This document shows positions 6,248 to 13,629 of a stretch of DNA of 18,698 bases, piece after piece; positions within the stretch are counted from its first letter, which is position 1; every line of letters begins with the position of its first letter. The position numbers were made by a program, and so were the translations under genes. This stretch comes from Fibrobacter sp. Lineage in GTDB: Bacteria; Fibrobacterota; Fibrobacteria; Fibrobacterales; Fibrobacteraceae. The stretch covers positions 1-18,698 of the forward strand of contig JAFWRL010000074.1 of the NCBI GenBank assembly GCA_017520105.1, given 5' to 3'. The notes below the pieces were generated by a model. It was not told where the DNA came from and made no database searches. It worked only from the letters and a program-made list of their open reading frames with translations.

Positions 6248-8089
6248 TTACTTCTTTTTCTTGGCCTTAGCTTCTTTAGCCGCCGCGTCCTGCTTGTCAC
6301 AGGTAGTCACGATTTCGAACTTGCCTTTATTCACGGTCACGATTTTCGTATTGGCGTTCGCACCGCGGCGGAACTTGATATTGCCGTAGATGCCCTTGAA
6401 ATCCTTGGTCGCATTGATATAGCGTGTCAAGTCGTCCTGCTTACCGTCGATAGCGGCAAGCGAAGAGAAGATGACATTCGCTGCATCGTAGCTCAAGCCA
6501 CTGACTTTGTCTTCACCGGGTTCAACACCCCAACGAGCCGTAAAGTCCTTCACGAACTGGGTGTAGGGAGACTTGTCCTTGTTCATGTCGTTATCCGGAA
6601 CGCTGAAATAAGAACCTTCCACAAGCTTCTTGCCTTGAATCAAAAGTTCACGGCCATTCCATCCAGACGTTCCAAGGTAGGTACCGGAAACCTTGTGGAA
6701 TGCGGCCTGGCTCACCATGGCACCAGCATCAGCCGGGTTCGTTGCCGGAATAAACAGGCCCGGGAAAACCGCATCGGCATCGGAGAGGTAAGCCTTGCGA
6801 TCCTTCTGGCTCAAGGCGCCGATATCGCTCACGCCCTTGGCAATGTTGCGGCGACGGTTTTCCTGATAAAAGCGGACATCACGCATCATGTTAAATTCCG
6901 TCTTGTAGTCCGGACGGCCTTCTTCGTAATTGCGGAAAGCTACAACTTCACCGCCACGGCGTTCAACAGCCCTGGTAAAGTTTTCGGACATCGACGTACC
7001 GAAATCACCAAGCGGGCTCATGATGCCGAATTCACGGATGTCGAGACACTTGATAGCAAAGTCCGCAATCGTCTGCGCAAGAATATCCATCGTGATATTC
7101 ACCTGGAAAATATTCGGGCCGAGTTTCGCGATACCACCGTCGGTAGCCGTCGGAGTAAGCATCGGCACATGCTGGAAGTTCGCCCCAAGCCATGCAGCCA
7201 CCGCCGTTGCCGGAGCACTCATGATAGGGCCGATAATCGCAATGACGCTATCCTGGTTGACAGCGCGTTGCGTACGCATAATAGCAATAGCCGCATCGGC
7301 GTGCGTGTCCTGGAAGCGGATATTCACCTTGTCCTTGAGGCCAGACTGCTCATAAGCGAGGAGCGACCCCTGAACCGCAGCGGCACCGAATTCGGCATAA
7401 TCACCGGAAAGAGGAGCGAGAACGAGAATGGTCGGGAGGCCAGCGCCAAGCCCTTCAAGAGCATTGATACCCTTCTTGGCCGTATTCTGCAAACTCTCCG
7501 AAGAAGCCCCCTTCAAAACTTTCTTGTACCAGTACCTTGCAGCGCGGTAACGCTTTACATTCTGGCATTCACGGCCAAGCTGGAGCTGCATCCAGCCCAT
7601 CACTTCGCGATCGACAGGATATTTTTCAAGCAAGGACTGGAGCTGGTCGGCATTCAAAAGCGAAGCCGCCAACGTCTGGATAACGACATCCTTCGCGCGG
7701 GACCTTGCAGCCGGATTCGTCGAATACGAAAGCACGCGGAGCATCGCTTCGACGCCATCGAACACGGAACCCTTTTCCACATCGACAACGGCACGGGCAA
7801 GTTCCATTCGCTCGCGATAAGCGGACTTCACATAGTATTCCAAAAAGCGCGACGCCACATCGTGCGCCTCGTTGCGCTTATGGCTACGGAGATAGCATTC
7901 CGCAAGCATCACGGCAGCCTTTTCACCTTCGGGCTTGCCGAAAGAAGAACTGTAAATCTTCTGCAGCGGACCAATCGCGTCCGAGCAACGGCCATCCCTG
8001 ACCATCGGCTTAATGCGCTCGACCTCGCCTTGCGCAAACACTGTAGAAGATAGAAGAGCGACTAGAATTAAGGAAAACAAGCGATTCAT
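6248..8089 (-). CDS. TPR plus type I periplasmic-binding-fold protein (LpoA-like layout)
   Basis: The 613-residue protein has a signal peptide (cleavage near VFA-QG, residues 19-20) and no lipobox cysteine. Residues about 22-215 are helical with TPR-like repeats (for example AAVMLAECYLRSHKRNEAHDVA). From 219 on it follows the type I periplasmic binding fold of branched-chain amino-acid receptors: ILVLAPLSGDYAEFG, then AIIGPIMSAPATAVA and VPMLTPTATDGG. The C-terminus is lysine-rich. An N-terminal TPR domain joined to this fold is the layout of LpoA, the outer-membrane activator of penicillin-binding protein 1A, and annotated 'penicillin-binding protein activators' share it. No ABC permease or ATPase lies nearby, which argues against simple transport. 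The alternative is an amino-acid-binding receptor. The start has only a weak upstream GG. Confidence 0.75.
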   Translation of the reverse strand: MNRLFSLILVALLSSTVFAQGEVERIKPMVRDGRCSDAIGPLQKIYSSSFGKPEGEKAAVMLAECYLRSHKRNEAHDVASRFLEYYVKSAYRERMELARAVVDVEKGSVFDGVEAMLRVLSYSTNPAARSRAKDVVIQTLAASLLNADQLQSLLEKYPVDREVMGWMQLQLGRECQNVKRYRAARYWYKKVLKGASSESLQNTAKKGINALEGLGAGLPTILVLAPLSGDYAEFGAAAVQGSLLAYEQSGLKDKVNIRFQDTHADAAIAIMRTQRAVNQDSVIAIIGPIMSAPATAVAAWLGANFQHVPMLTPTATDGGIAKLGPNIFQVNITMDILAQTIADFAIKCLDIREFGIMSPLGDFGTSMSENFTRAVERRGGEVVAFRNYEEGRPDYKTEFNMMRDVRFYQENRRRNIAKGVSDIGALSQKDRKAYLSDADAVFPGLFIPATNPADAGAMVSQAAFHKVSGTYLGTSGWNGRELLIQGKKLVEGSYFSVPDNDMNKDKSPYTQFVKDFTARWGVEPGEDKVSGLSYDAANVIFSSLAAIDGKQDDLTRYINATKDFKGIYGNIKFRRGANANTKIVTVNKGKFEIVTTCDKQDAAAKEAKAKKKK

Positions 8090-8106
8090 ATTTAACCACG
8101 CCGACC

Positions 8107-8427
8107 TTACTGGAAGCTATCGGCGGCCTCCTGGATAACAGAATGTTCTTTCTTGATTTGCTTTTGGAGAGATTCAGGGAGTTTCGACCAATCAACAACA
8201 TCGACACGGAACGGAAGCCCACTTTCGACAAAAGCCTTCTCGACCGAAGTCATGTCGTCGAGGGAAATAGGGGAATCCGAAATGACCACCAATTCCAATT
8301 CCGTATCCGGGGTCAAATCAACACCCGTAACACGTGTCCCGTAAGCCCAAACTTCAAACCCCTCAAAATGGAGTCCAAGTATCCTCTGTACGGTTTCCAA
8401 CTGATCTGATTCTAAACAAAGAGCCAT
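8107..8427 (-). CDS. Small nucleotidyltransferase-fold protein with altered active site
   Basis: The 106-residue protein follows the minimal nucleotidyltransferase (MNT) pattern: a helix, then FEVWAYGTRVTG (24-35), an acidic strand ELELVV (43-48), and a third strand FRVDVVDW (73-80). Active MNT proteins carry GS-x10-D-x-D. Here Ser is Thr31, the spacing is one residue longer, and both metal-binding Asp are Glu43 and Glu45; the third carboxylate, Asp76, is kept. In toxin-antitoxin pairs MNT proteins sit beside a HEPN gene, and none is present here. The gene lies 17 bp upstream of the LpoA-like gene and is probably co-transcribed with it. The start lacks a clear ribosome binding site. Activity is uncertain and function unknown. 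Confidence 0.75.
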   Translation of the reverse strand: MALCLESDQLETVQRILGLHFEGFEVWAYGTRVTGVDLTPDTELELVVISDSPISLDDMTSVEKAFVESGLPFRVDVVDWSKLPESLQKQIKKEHSVIQEAADSFQ

Positions 8428-8470
8428 AGTTCGCTAAAATATAGTTAATCCAATTTGACACTAGCCGACA

Positions 8471-9571
8471 TTACAATTTGTCAGGCACAAAACGAAGGAA
8501 CCAAAGCTCGGTATCGCTGCCAACACGAACCGGCGGTCCCCAAGAATCCACGCCGCTGGAGACAAGCCACTTGACCTGATCCAGTTCGCCAAGCCCATAA
8601 GCGAGGCGCCAGACCCAGTTGATAATGACTGTTCCCGGAAAAAATTGTCCATTGTGCGTATGCCCGGACATGGCAAAATCAGGACGGCGTCCCGGATGGT
8701 CTTCTTCAATTCCACGCGGTTGGTGGTCCAAAAGCAACCAAGGGAGTTTCGCCTCATTCGTCGGCGGACGCAAGTCAAAAAGCGACTTGCGTTCGACATC
8801 GCGCATTCTAGCCACACTGTGGTCTATACGACCCGTAACGCATGCAAACGGCGCACAAACCGTGGAATCTTCCAAAACGACAAAACCGTTGTCCTGCATC
8901 CACTTTTTATAATCGCTGCCTTCGCGTTCGACAATTCCCTCGTGGTTTCCATCAATAGCAATAGCCGCCATACGTGCAGTCGCTGCTAGTTTCTGCACCA
9001 GAAAATCGTATTCCCAGGCAGAAAGCGTCGAATCCGTCACGTCCGAAAAGTCGCCGCCAAACAACACAAGGTCAGGCCGCAAACTGTCACACACGTGCAC
9101 GATGCGTTCCATCTTTTCGCGTTTGAAAAGCGGATCGATGTGGAGGTCACTAAAGAACACCGCCGTAAACTCGTGTTCCGTCGGAAGTGCCACCTTGAAT
9201 TCGCGAACCTTGAAGTTCTCGTTGTTGCCGACGCCAATCGCCACGAACACAATCGTTATCACGACCGAAACAAAAAGCAAAAGTCTCGACACCGAAATGA
9301 CAAGGCGGCGATCAATCGGCTTCTTCACCACGGCACGGCGAATACCGCGAGCAATCCACCATAGAATATAAAGCAGCAGAGCTTCGCACAGCCACACCGC
9401 AAAAAACGACATGCCAAGCGAAGCGAAATAGCTTGTCCTAAACAAGAAACAGACCGGGAGAATCACCACCGAGATTCCGGCAATAATGCTTCCCTTGATT
9501 CCAGGCGATACATTCCTGACATTCATGAACAGGAACAGTACACCGAAAATGAGTATAAACAAAAAAATCAT
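8471..9571 (-). CDS. Membrane-anchored metallophosphoesterase
   Basis: The 366-residue protein has four hydrophobic segments (about 2-16, 27-44, 50-72, 91-113) followed by a calcineurin-like phosphoesterase domain. All metal-binding motifs are present: SDLHID (141-146), GGDFSD (172-177), GNHE (208-211), LDHQP (281-285) and GHTH (303-306). The end SSGVDSWGPPVRVG is typical of the YkuE/YaeI branch. Substrates in that branch include phospholipid or lipid A precursors in some species, but the substrate here cannot be told. The start codon overlaps the tmk stop by 4 bp (ATGA), which indicates translational coupling. The next gene downstream is 43 bp away. Confidence 0.85.
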   Translation of the reverse strand: MIFLFILIFGVLFLFMNVRNVSPGIKGSIIAGISVVILPVCFLFRTSYFASLGMSFFAVWLCEALLLYILWWIARGIRRAVVKKPIDRRLVISVSRLLLFVSVVITIVFVAIGVGNNENFKVREFKVALPTEHEFTAVFFSDLHIDPLFKREKMERIVHVCDSLRPDLVLFGGDFSDVTDSTLSAWEYDFLVQKLAATARMAAIAIDGNHEGIVEREGSDYKKWMQDNGFVVLEDSTVCAPFACVTGRIDHSVARMRDVERKSLFDLRPPTNEAKLPWLLLDHQPRGIEEDHPGRRPDFAMSGHTHNGQFFPGTVIINWVWRLAYGLGELDQVKWLVSSGVDSWGPPVRVGSDTELWFLRFVPDKL

Positions 9572-10200
9572 TTCAGTTTCGCACGGACAAGGGAAAGGAC
9601 ATCACGATGGACTTCATCCGGAGTGCGGTCGGCATCGACAATACTTACGTAGTCGCTGTAATCGCGACCGGCAGCCAAGTAGCCTTCGCGAACGCGTTCA
9701 AAGAATTCCGCCTTTTCGCTTTCGAGACGGTCAGGCGTCCCACCACGATGCGCCATGCGCTTGCGGCTAGCCTCGACAGTCAAGTCCAAGACAATCGTCA
9801 GTTCCGGAAAGCAACCGCCGCACGTGAGTTCCGTGAGGCGCTGAACTTTATCCGCACCGAGCCCGCGGGCATACCCCTGGTAGGCAAACGTACTCCACGC
9901 AAAACGGTCGGCGATGACAATACTCCCAACATCCAACGCCGGCTGGATGATTTCGTGAATCACCTGGGCGCGGGCAGCATTGTACAAAAGCAGTTCGGTA
10001 TCGTCGGCCATGACGCCCTTGAACGCCGGGTCCAAAAGCAACTCGCGAATGCGTTCGGAAATTTTTGCACCGCCCGGTTCACGGAGCCTTACGACCTTGT
10101 AACCTTCGGATTCAAGAGCACGAACCAGCATGTCAATATGCGTTGACTTGCCGGATCCATCAATGCCTTCAAGGCTGAAAAATTTCTTCGCTGTTTGCAT
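9568..10200 (-). CDS. tmk: Thymidylate kinase
   Basis: The enzyme phosphorylates dTMP to dTDP with ATP, an essential step in making dTTP. The 210-residue length is normal. Motifs are the P-loop GIDGSGKST (12-20), REPGG (40-44) for dTMP binding, ADRFAWSTFAYQG (97-109, the DR motif), and a LID stretch with RKRMAHRGG (146-154). The P-loop and LID together fit the standard bacterial family. The gene is first in a tight minus-strand run and overlaps the phosphoesterase gene by 4 bp. No ribosome binding site is visible before the ATG; instead a tandem array of CCTAA-like heptads begins 5 bp upstream, so translation may start without a Shine-Dalgarno contact. Confidence 0.95.
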   Translation of the reverse strand: MQTAKKFFSLEGIDGSGKSTHIDMLVRALESEGYKVVRLREPGGAKISERIRELLLDPAFKGVMADDTELLLYNAARAQVIHEIIQPALDVGSIVIADRFAWSTFAYQGYARGLGADKVQRLTELTCGGCFPELTIVLDLTVEASRKRMAHRGGTPDRLESEKAEFFERVREGYLAAGRDYSDYVSIVDADRTPDEVHRDVLSLVRAKLK

Positions 10201-10204
10201 GTGA

Positions 10205-10331
10205 TTTTAGGAATTAGGTTTTAGGTATTAGGTCTTAGGTTCAGATAATCGCGGCTACGCCGCCTTACACAGATGCACGAAGTGCATGATACTTTTCCTA
10301 ATACCTGTCCCCTATAACCTACAACCTCTCC
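10205..10331. repeat. Composite element: inverted heptad arrays around two hairpins
   Basis: Five NNNNAGG heptads fill 10205-10239, and five CCTNNNN heptads, the inverted form, fill 10297-10331. Between them lie GCGGC-TAC-GCCGC (10251-10263) and ATGCAC-GAA-GTGCAT (10273-10287). Both arrays are exactly 35 bp. The element spans nearly the whole spacer between tmk and secA, and its last base falls in the secA stop codon. Confidence 0.75.
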
Positions 10332-13309
10332 TATTCCACGTCCTTGCCGTGGCACTTCTTGTACTTGAGACCAGAACCGCACCAGCAGAGGTCATTACGT
10401 CCAAGCTTTGCGCCGGCCTGCTTTTGAGCGCGCTTCACTGCGGCAGCAAGTGCCGGGTTCACGCGGTTCGGGCGAGTGCCCGGAAGTGCGCTCTGCGGCA
10501 TCGCCTGATTTGCCGGCTGTTCTTCAGAGAGAGCGTTCGTTTCGGACGAGGCTGCCTGACCAGCGAGACCTGCGGCCTTTGCGCCTTCAGAGCTGAGCTG
10601 TTCAGATGCTTCTTGGGACGGCTGTGCATCAGCGGATGTCCCTTCGGCAGGCTCAGGGACCTTATCGGTTGGTGAGCTTGTCGAACCATCAGCGGCCTTG
10701 CGTTCGGCGTCAATCTGTTCCTGACTCTTGAGCTGCAACTGATCCGGCGAAACCGTCATGCCGTTCGGGAGCGTGATGCGGATGTTCAAGATGCGGAGAG
10801 CCGTAAGCGTCGCAATCTTTTCGAGACAGCTTTCGAACATTCTAAAGCCGTCGTTCTTATAGACCATCAGCGGATCCTTCTGAGCGTACCCGTGGAAGCG
10901 GATGGCATCCTTCAGCTGGTCCATTGCATACAAGTGTTCCTTCCACACCTGGTCAATCGTCATGAGCAAGAAGCGGCGTTCGATATTGCGGAAGTCGGCA
11001 TCCGGAATAATCTTCGTGAGTTTGTCGTAACGGGCCTTGCAAAGTCCAATGACATCGTCCAGAACCTGTTCCGGCGTCTTCTTCATGGCATCGTCAAGCG
11101 AGAGGTTGTATTCCATGGCGAGCGTGCGCTGCAAGTCCGTATGCAAATCCTCAAGCTTCCACTGTTCCGGGTAACTCTTCGCCGGGATGTAAGCGGAAAC
11201 CTTGATATCGCAAGCGTCTTCGATGCGGTTCATGATTTCGTCACGGATATCTTCACCGTTCAAGATGCGGCGGCGGAGTCCGTAAATCACCTTGCGCTGT
11301 TCGTTCATCACGTTATCGTAGTCGAGCAAGTGCTTACGGATATCGAAGCTCTGGCTTTCCACGCGGCGCTGTGCACCACGGATAGAGCGGGAAACGATCG
11401 GGTGCGTAATCACCTCGTCCTCGCCCACGCCAAAGCGGCTCATCAAATTCTTGACGCTATCGCCACCGAAGATACGCATCAAGTTATCGTCGAGGCTTAA
11501 GAAGTACTGGCTAGAACCCGGGTCGCCCTGACGGCCAGAACGACCGCGCAACTGGTTGTCGATACGGCGGGATTCGTGGCGTTCCGTGCCGAGCACATGC
11601 AAGCCGCCAAGTTCAGTCACTCCCGGTCCAAGCGCAATGTCGGTACCACGACCAGCCATGTTCGTCGCAATCGTCACCTTGCCCTTATAACCGGCGTACT
11701 GGATGATTTCAGCTTCGCGGCTGTGGTTCTTCGCATTCAACACCTCGTGCGGGATGCCTTCCTTTTCCAGAAGGGCATGCAGGTGTTCGGACTTTTCGAT
11801 GGAAGCCGTACCCACGAGAAGCGGCTGTCCCTTTTCGTGGCGCTCCTTGATTTCAGCGACAATGGCGCGCCACTTGGCATCTTCGGACTTATACACCAAG
11901 TCCTGTTCGTCCTTACGGATGCAGGGCTTGTTGGTCGGAATGACCCAAGTGTTCATGTTGTAAATCTTGATAAATTCCGTCGCTTCGGTTTCTGCAGTAC
12001 CGGTCATGCCCGAAAGCTTCTTGTACATACGGAAGTAGTTCTGGAACGTAATCGTCGCAAGAGTCTGGTTCTCGCGGCGGATAGGCACGTTTTCCTTCGC
12101 TTCGATAGCCTGATGGATACCGTTGGAATAACGGCGGCCTTCCATCGTGCGGCCCGTATTCTCGTCAATGATGATGATTTCGTCGCCGCGGACGATGTAA
12201 TCGACATCCTTTTCAAAGAGATACCAAGCACGGAGAGCGTTGTCGAGGAAGTGAACCCAGTCGGCATGTTCGCCATAGAGGTTCGTAATATGCATCAAGT
12301 CTTGGATATGGAGAACGCCCTTTTCCGTAAACTGGATGTTCTTGTCCTTCTCGTCAACAGAGAAGTCCTTGTTCTTGACGAGCTGCTTCGAAATTTCGTT
12401 CGCCTTGGCGTACTTTTCGGTAGCGTCTTCGGCAGGACCGCTGATGATAAGCGGCGTACGGGCTTCGTCAATCAAGATGGAGTCCACTTCGTCAACAATA
12501 CAGAAGTTGAGTTCGCGTTGCACCAGCTGGTTCGGTTCCACAGCCATGTTGTCGCGGAGGTAGTCAAAGCCGAATTCGTTGTTCGTACCGTAAGTCACGT
12601 CGGAGTTGTAGCTTTCGCGACGCTGTTCCGCATCGAGACCGTTGATGATAAGACCCACCGTAAGGCCGAGGAACTTATAAACAAGGCCCATCTGCTTCGC
12701 GTCACGGCCAGCGAGGTAATCGTTCACCGTCACCACATGCACGCCATGGCCTCCAAGGCCGTTCAAGTAAACCGGGAGAGCGGCAGCAAGCGTCTTACCT
12801 TCACCCGTCGCCATTTCGGCAATGGCACCTTCGTGAAGCACGAGGCCACCAATCATCTGCACATCGAAAGGCAGCATGCGGAACGGCTTCACGGATTCGG
12901 GGTAAAGTTCGCGGACCTTCGCATAAAGGGCAGCCGGCAAATAGACTTCCCATTCGTTCTTGCCACTTTCGAGTTCAGCCTTCGCCTTGTTTGCAACTTC
13001 CTGAAGTTCCGGGCCGAGGCTGCTAAAGTCAAAGCCGAATTCCGGCTTGAAAATGTTGAAGATACCCAAGCGGCGGTCGCAAGCTTCGCGGCAGACAGCA
13101 AAAGCCTCGACCTTGATATCTTCGAGTGTTGAACCGTTTTTGAGTTTTTCGCGGAATTCCGCGCTTTTTGCAGCAAGAGCTTCATCGTCCAGCGTTTCAA
13201 GAGCCTTGCAGGCTTCGTGAATCTTTGCAATCACCGGGCGGAGCTGCTTCACCTTACGTTCATGAGGTGTACCAAAAATCTTATGGAGTACTGTATCTAC
13301 AATGCTCAT
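10331..13309 (-). CDS. secA: Preprotein translocase ATPase SecA
   Basis: SecA drives secretory proteins through the SecYEG channel using ATP. The 992-residue protein has Walker A MATGEGKT (166-173), the DEVD box (273-276), TNMAGRGTDIALGPG, QLRGRSGRQGDPG, and a C-terminal zinc-binding SEC-C motif (GRNDLCWCGSGLKYKKCHG) that contacts SecB or lipids. Two features lengthen it beyond the 901 residues of E. coli. One is an insertion of about 60 residues (about 85-143) between REACDRRLG and MLPFDVQMIGG, as in Bacteroidetes SecA. The other is a long Ala/Ser/Pro/Glu-rich linker (about 865-970) before the zinc motif. A palindromic repeat has been captured in that linker (residues 872-891). The start is supported by AAGGA 6 bases upstream. 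Confidence 0.97.
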   Translation of the reverse strand: MSIVDTVLHKIFGTPHERKVKQLRPVIAKIHEACKALETLDDEALAAKSAEFREKLKNGSTLEDIKVEAFAVCREACDRRLGIFNIFKPEFGFDFSSLGPELQEVANKAKAELESGKNEWEVYLPAALYAKVRELYPESVKPFRMLPFDVQMIGGLVLHEGAIAEMATGEGKTLAAALPVYLNGLGGHGVHVVTVNDYLAGRDAKQMGLVYKFLGLTVGLIINGLDAEQRRESYNSDVTYGTNNEFGFDYLRDNMAVEPNQLVQRELNFCIVDEVDSILIDEARTPLIISGPAEDATEKYAKANEISKQLVKNKDFSVDEKDKNIQFTEKGVLHIQDLMHITNLYGEHADWVHFLDNALRAWYLFEKDVDYIVRGDEIIIIDENTGRTMEGRRYSNGIHQAIEAKENVPIRRENQTLATITFQNYFRMYKKLSGMTGTAETEATEFIKIYNMNTWVIPTNKPCIRKDEQDLVYKSEDAKWRAIVAEIKERHEKGQPLLVGTASIEKSEHLHALLEKEGIPHEVLNAKNHSREAEIIQYAGYKGKVTIATNMAGRGTDIALGPGVTELGGLHVLGTERHESRRIDNQLRGRSGRQGDPGSSQYFLSLDDNLMRIFGGDSVKNLMSRFGVGEDEVITHPIVSRSIRGAQRRVESQSFDIRKHLLDYDNVMNEQRKVIYGLRRRILNGEDIRDEIMNRIEDACDIKVSAYIPAKSYPEQWKLEDLHTDLQRTLAMEYNLSLDDAMKKTPEQVLDDVIGLCKARYDKLTKIIPDADFRNIERRFLLMTIDQVWKEHLYAMDQLKDAIRFHGYAQKDPLMVYKNDGFRMFESCLEKIATLTALRILNIRITLPNGMTVSPDQLQLKSQEQIDAERKAADGSTSSPTDKVPEPAEGTSADAQPSQEASEQLSSEGAKAAGLAGQAASSETNALSEEQPANQAMPQSALPGTRPNRVNPALAAAVKRAQKQAGAKLGRNDLCWCGSGLKYKKCHGKDVE
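10627..10695. repeat. Palindromic element inserted in the secA linker, with 9-bp direct repeats
   Basis: The 9-mer CATCAGCGG occurs at 10627-10635 and again at 10687-10695, exactly 60 bp apart. The 51 bases between hold one hairpin (GTCCCT 10638-10643, AGGGAC 10655-10660) and a weaker one (GGTT 10667-10670, AACC 10684-10687). The words CCTTCG (10641-10646) and GCTCAGG (10651-10657) match the intergenic elements at 290-333 and 372-405. The 60-bp unit adds 20 codons without shifting the frame. Confidence 0.7.
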
Positions 13310-13629
13310 GGTTATCCTTTATAATCGCCATGGGACGACCCATAGCGCTGATTTAAAATTAAACGTGGTTAAAATTAGCAAAACCCATGCCATAATTTTT
13401 TTGTTTCAACTTGAAAAGTAGCCTAATCGCCTAAAAATCATTTTTAATTCAAGAAAATATGTCTTCATTCTTTCACCGTTAACCTTTCATCCCTTAAAAA
13501 CAAGCTAACATCCCACTTACACTAAATAATTGCAGTCTTGACGGTTCACTTTCCAAAATATACCTGTCATAAGAATCATTTTTTTATTTAATTTGAGTAA
13601 ACAAAACCATCAATATATATATTAGTTAC
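13310..13629. promoter_or_regulatory. AT-rich divergent spacer between secA and the phosphatase operon
   Basis: The 320 bp hold no convincing gene and must carry promoters for both directions. Visible structures are a 13-bp dyad TTTCAA-C-TTGAAA (13404-13416), which could be an operator, and ATGGG-ACGA-CCCAT (13330-13343) in the secA leader. I found no well-matched secA promoter by eye. Confidence 0.4.
13593..13621 (+). promoter_or_regulatory. Candidate promoter of the phosphatase operon
   Basis: TTGAGT (13593-13598) and TATATA (13616-13621) are separated by 17 bases. A start about 7 bases downstream would be within a few bases of the ATG at 13630, and no ribosome binding site is visible, so the transcript could be nearly leaderless. 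An alternative -35-like TTGACG lies at 13538-13543 without a good -10. Confidence 0.3.

Noticed and set aside
6635..8053. 472-residue plus-strand frame opposite the LpoA-like gene
   Set aside because: It is the shadow of a coherent exported protein; it has no start site or family features.
11576..13132. 518-residue plus-strand frame opposite secA
   Set aside because: SecA is unmistakable on the minus strand; this is a mirror frame.
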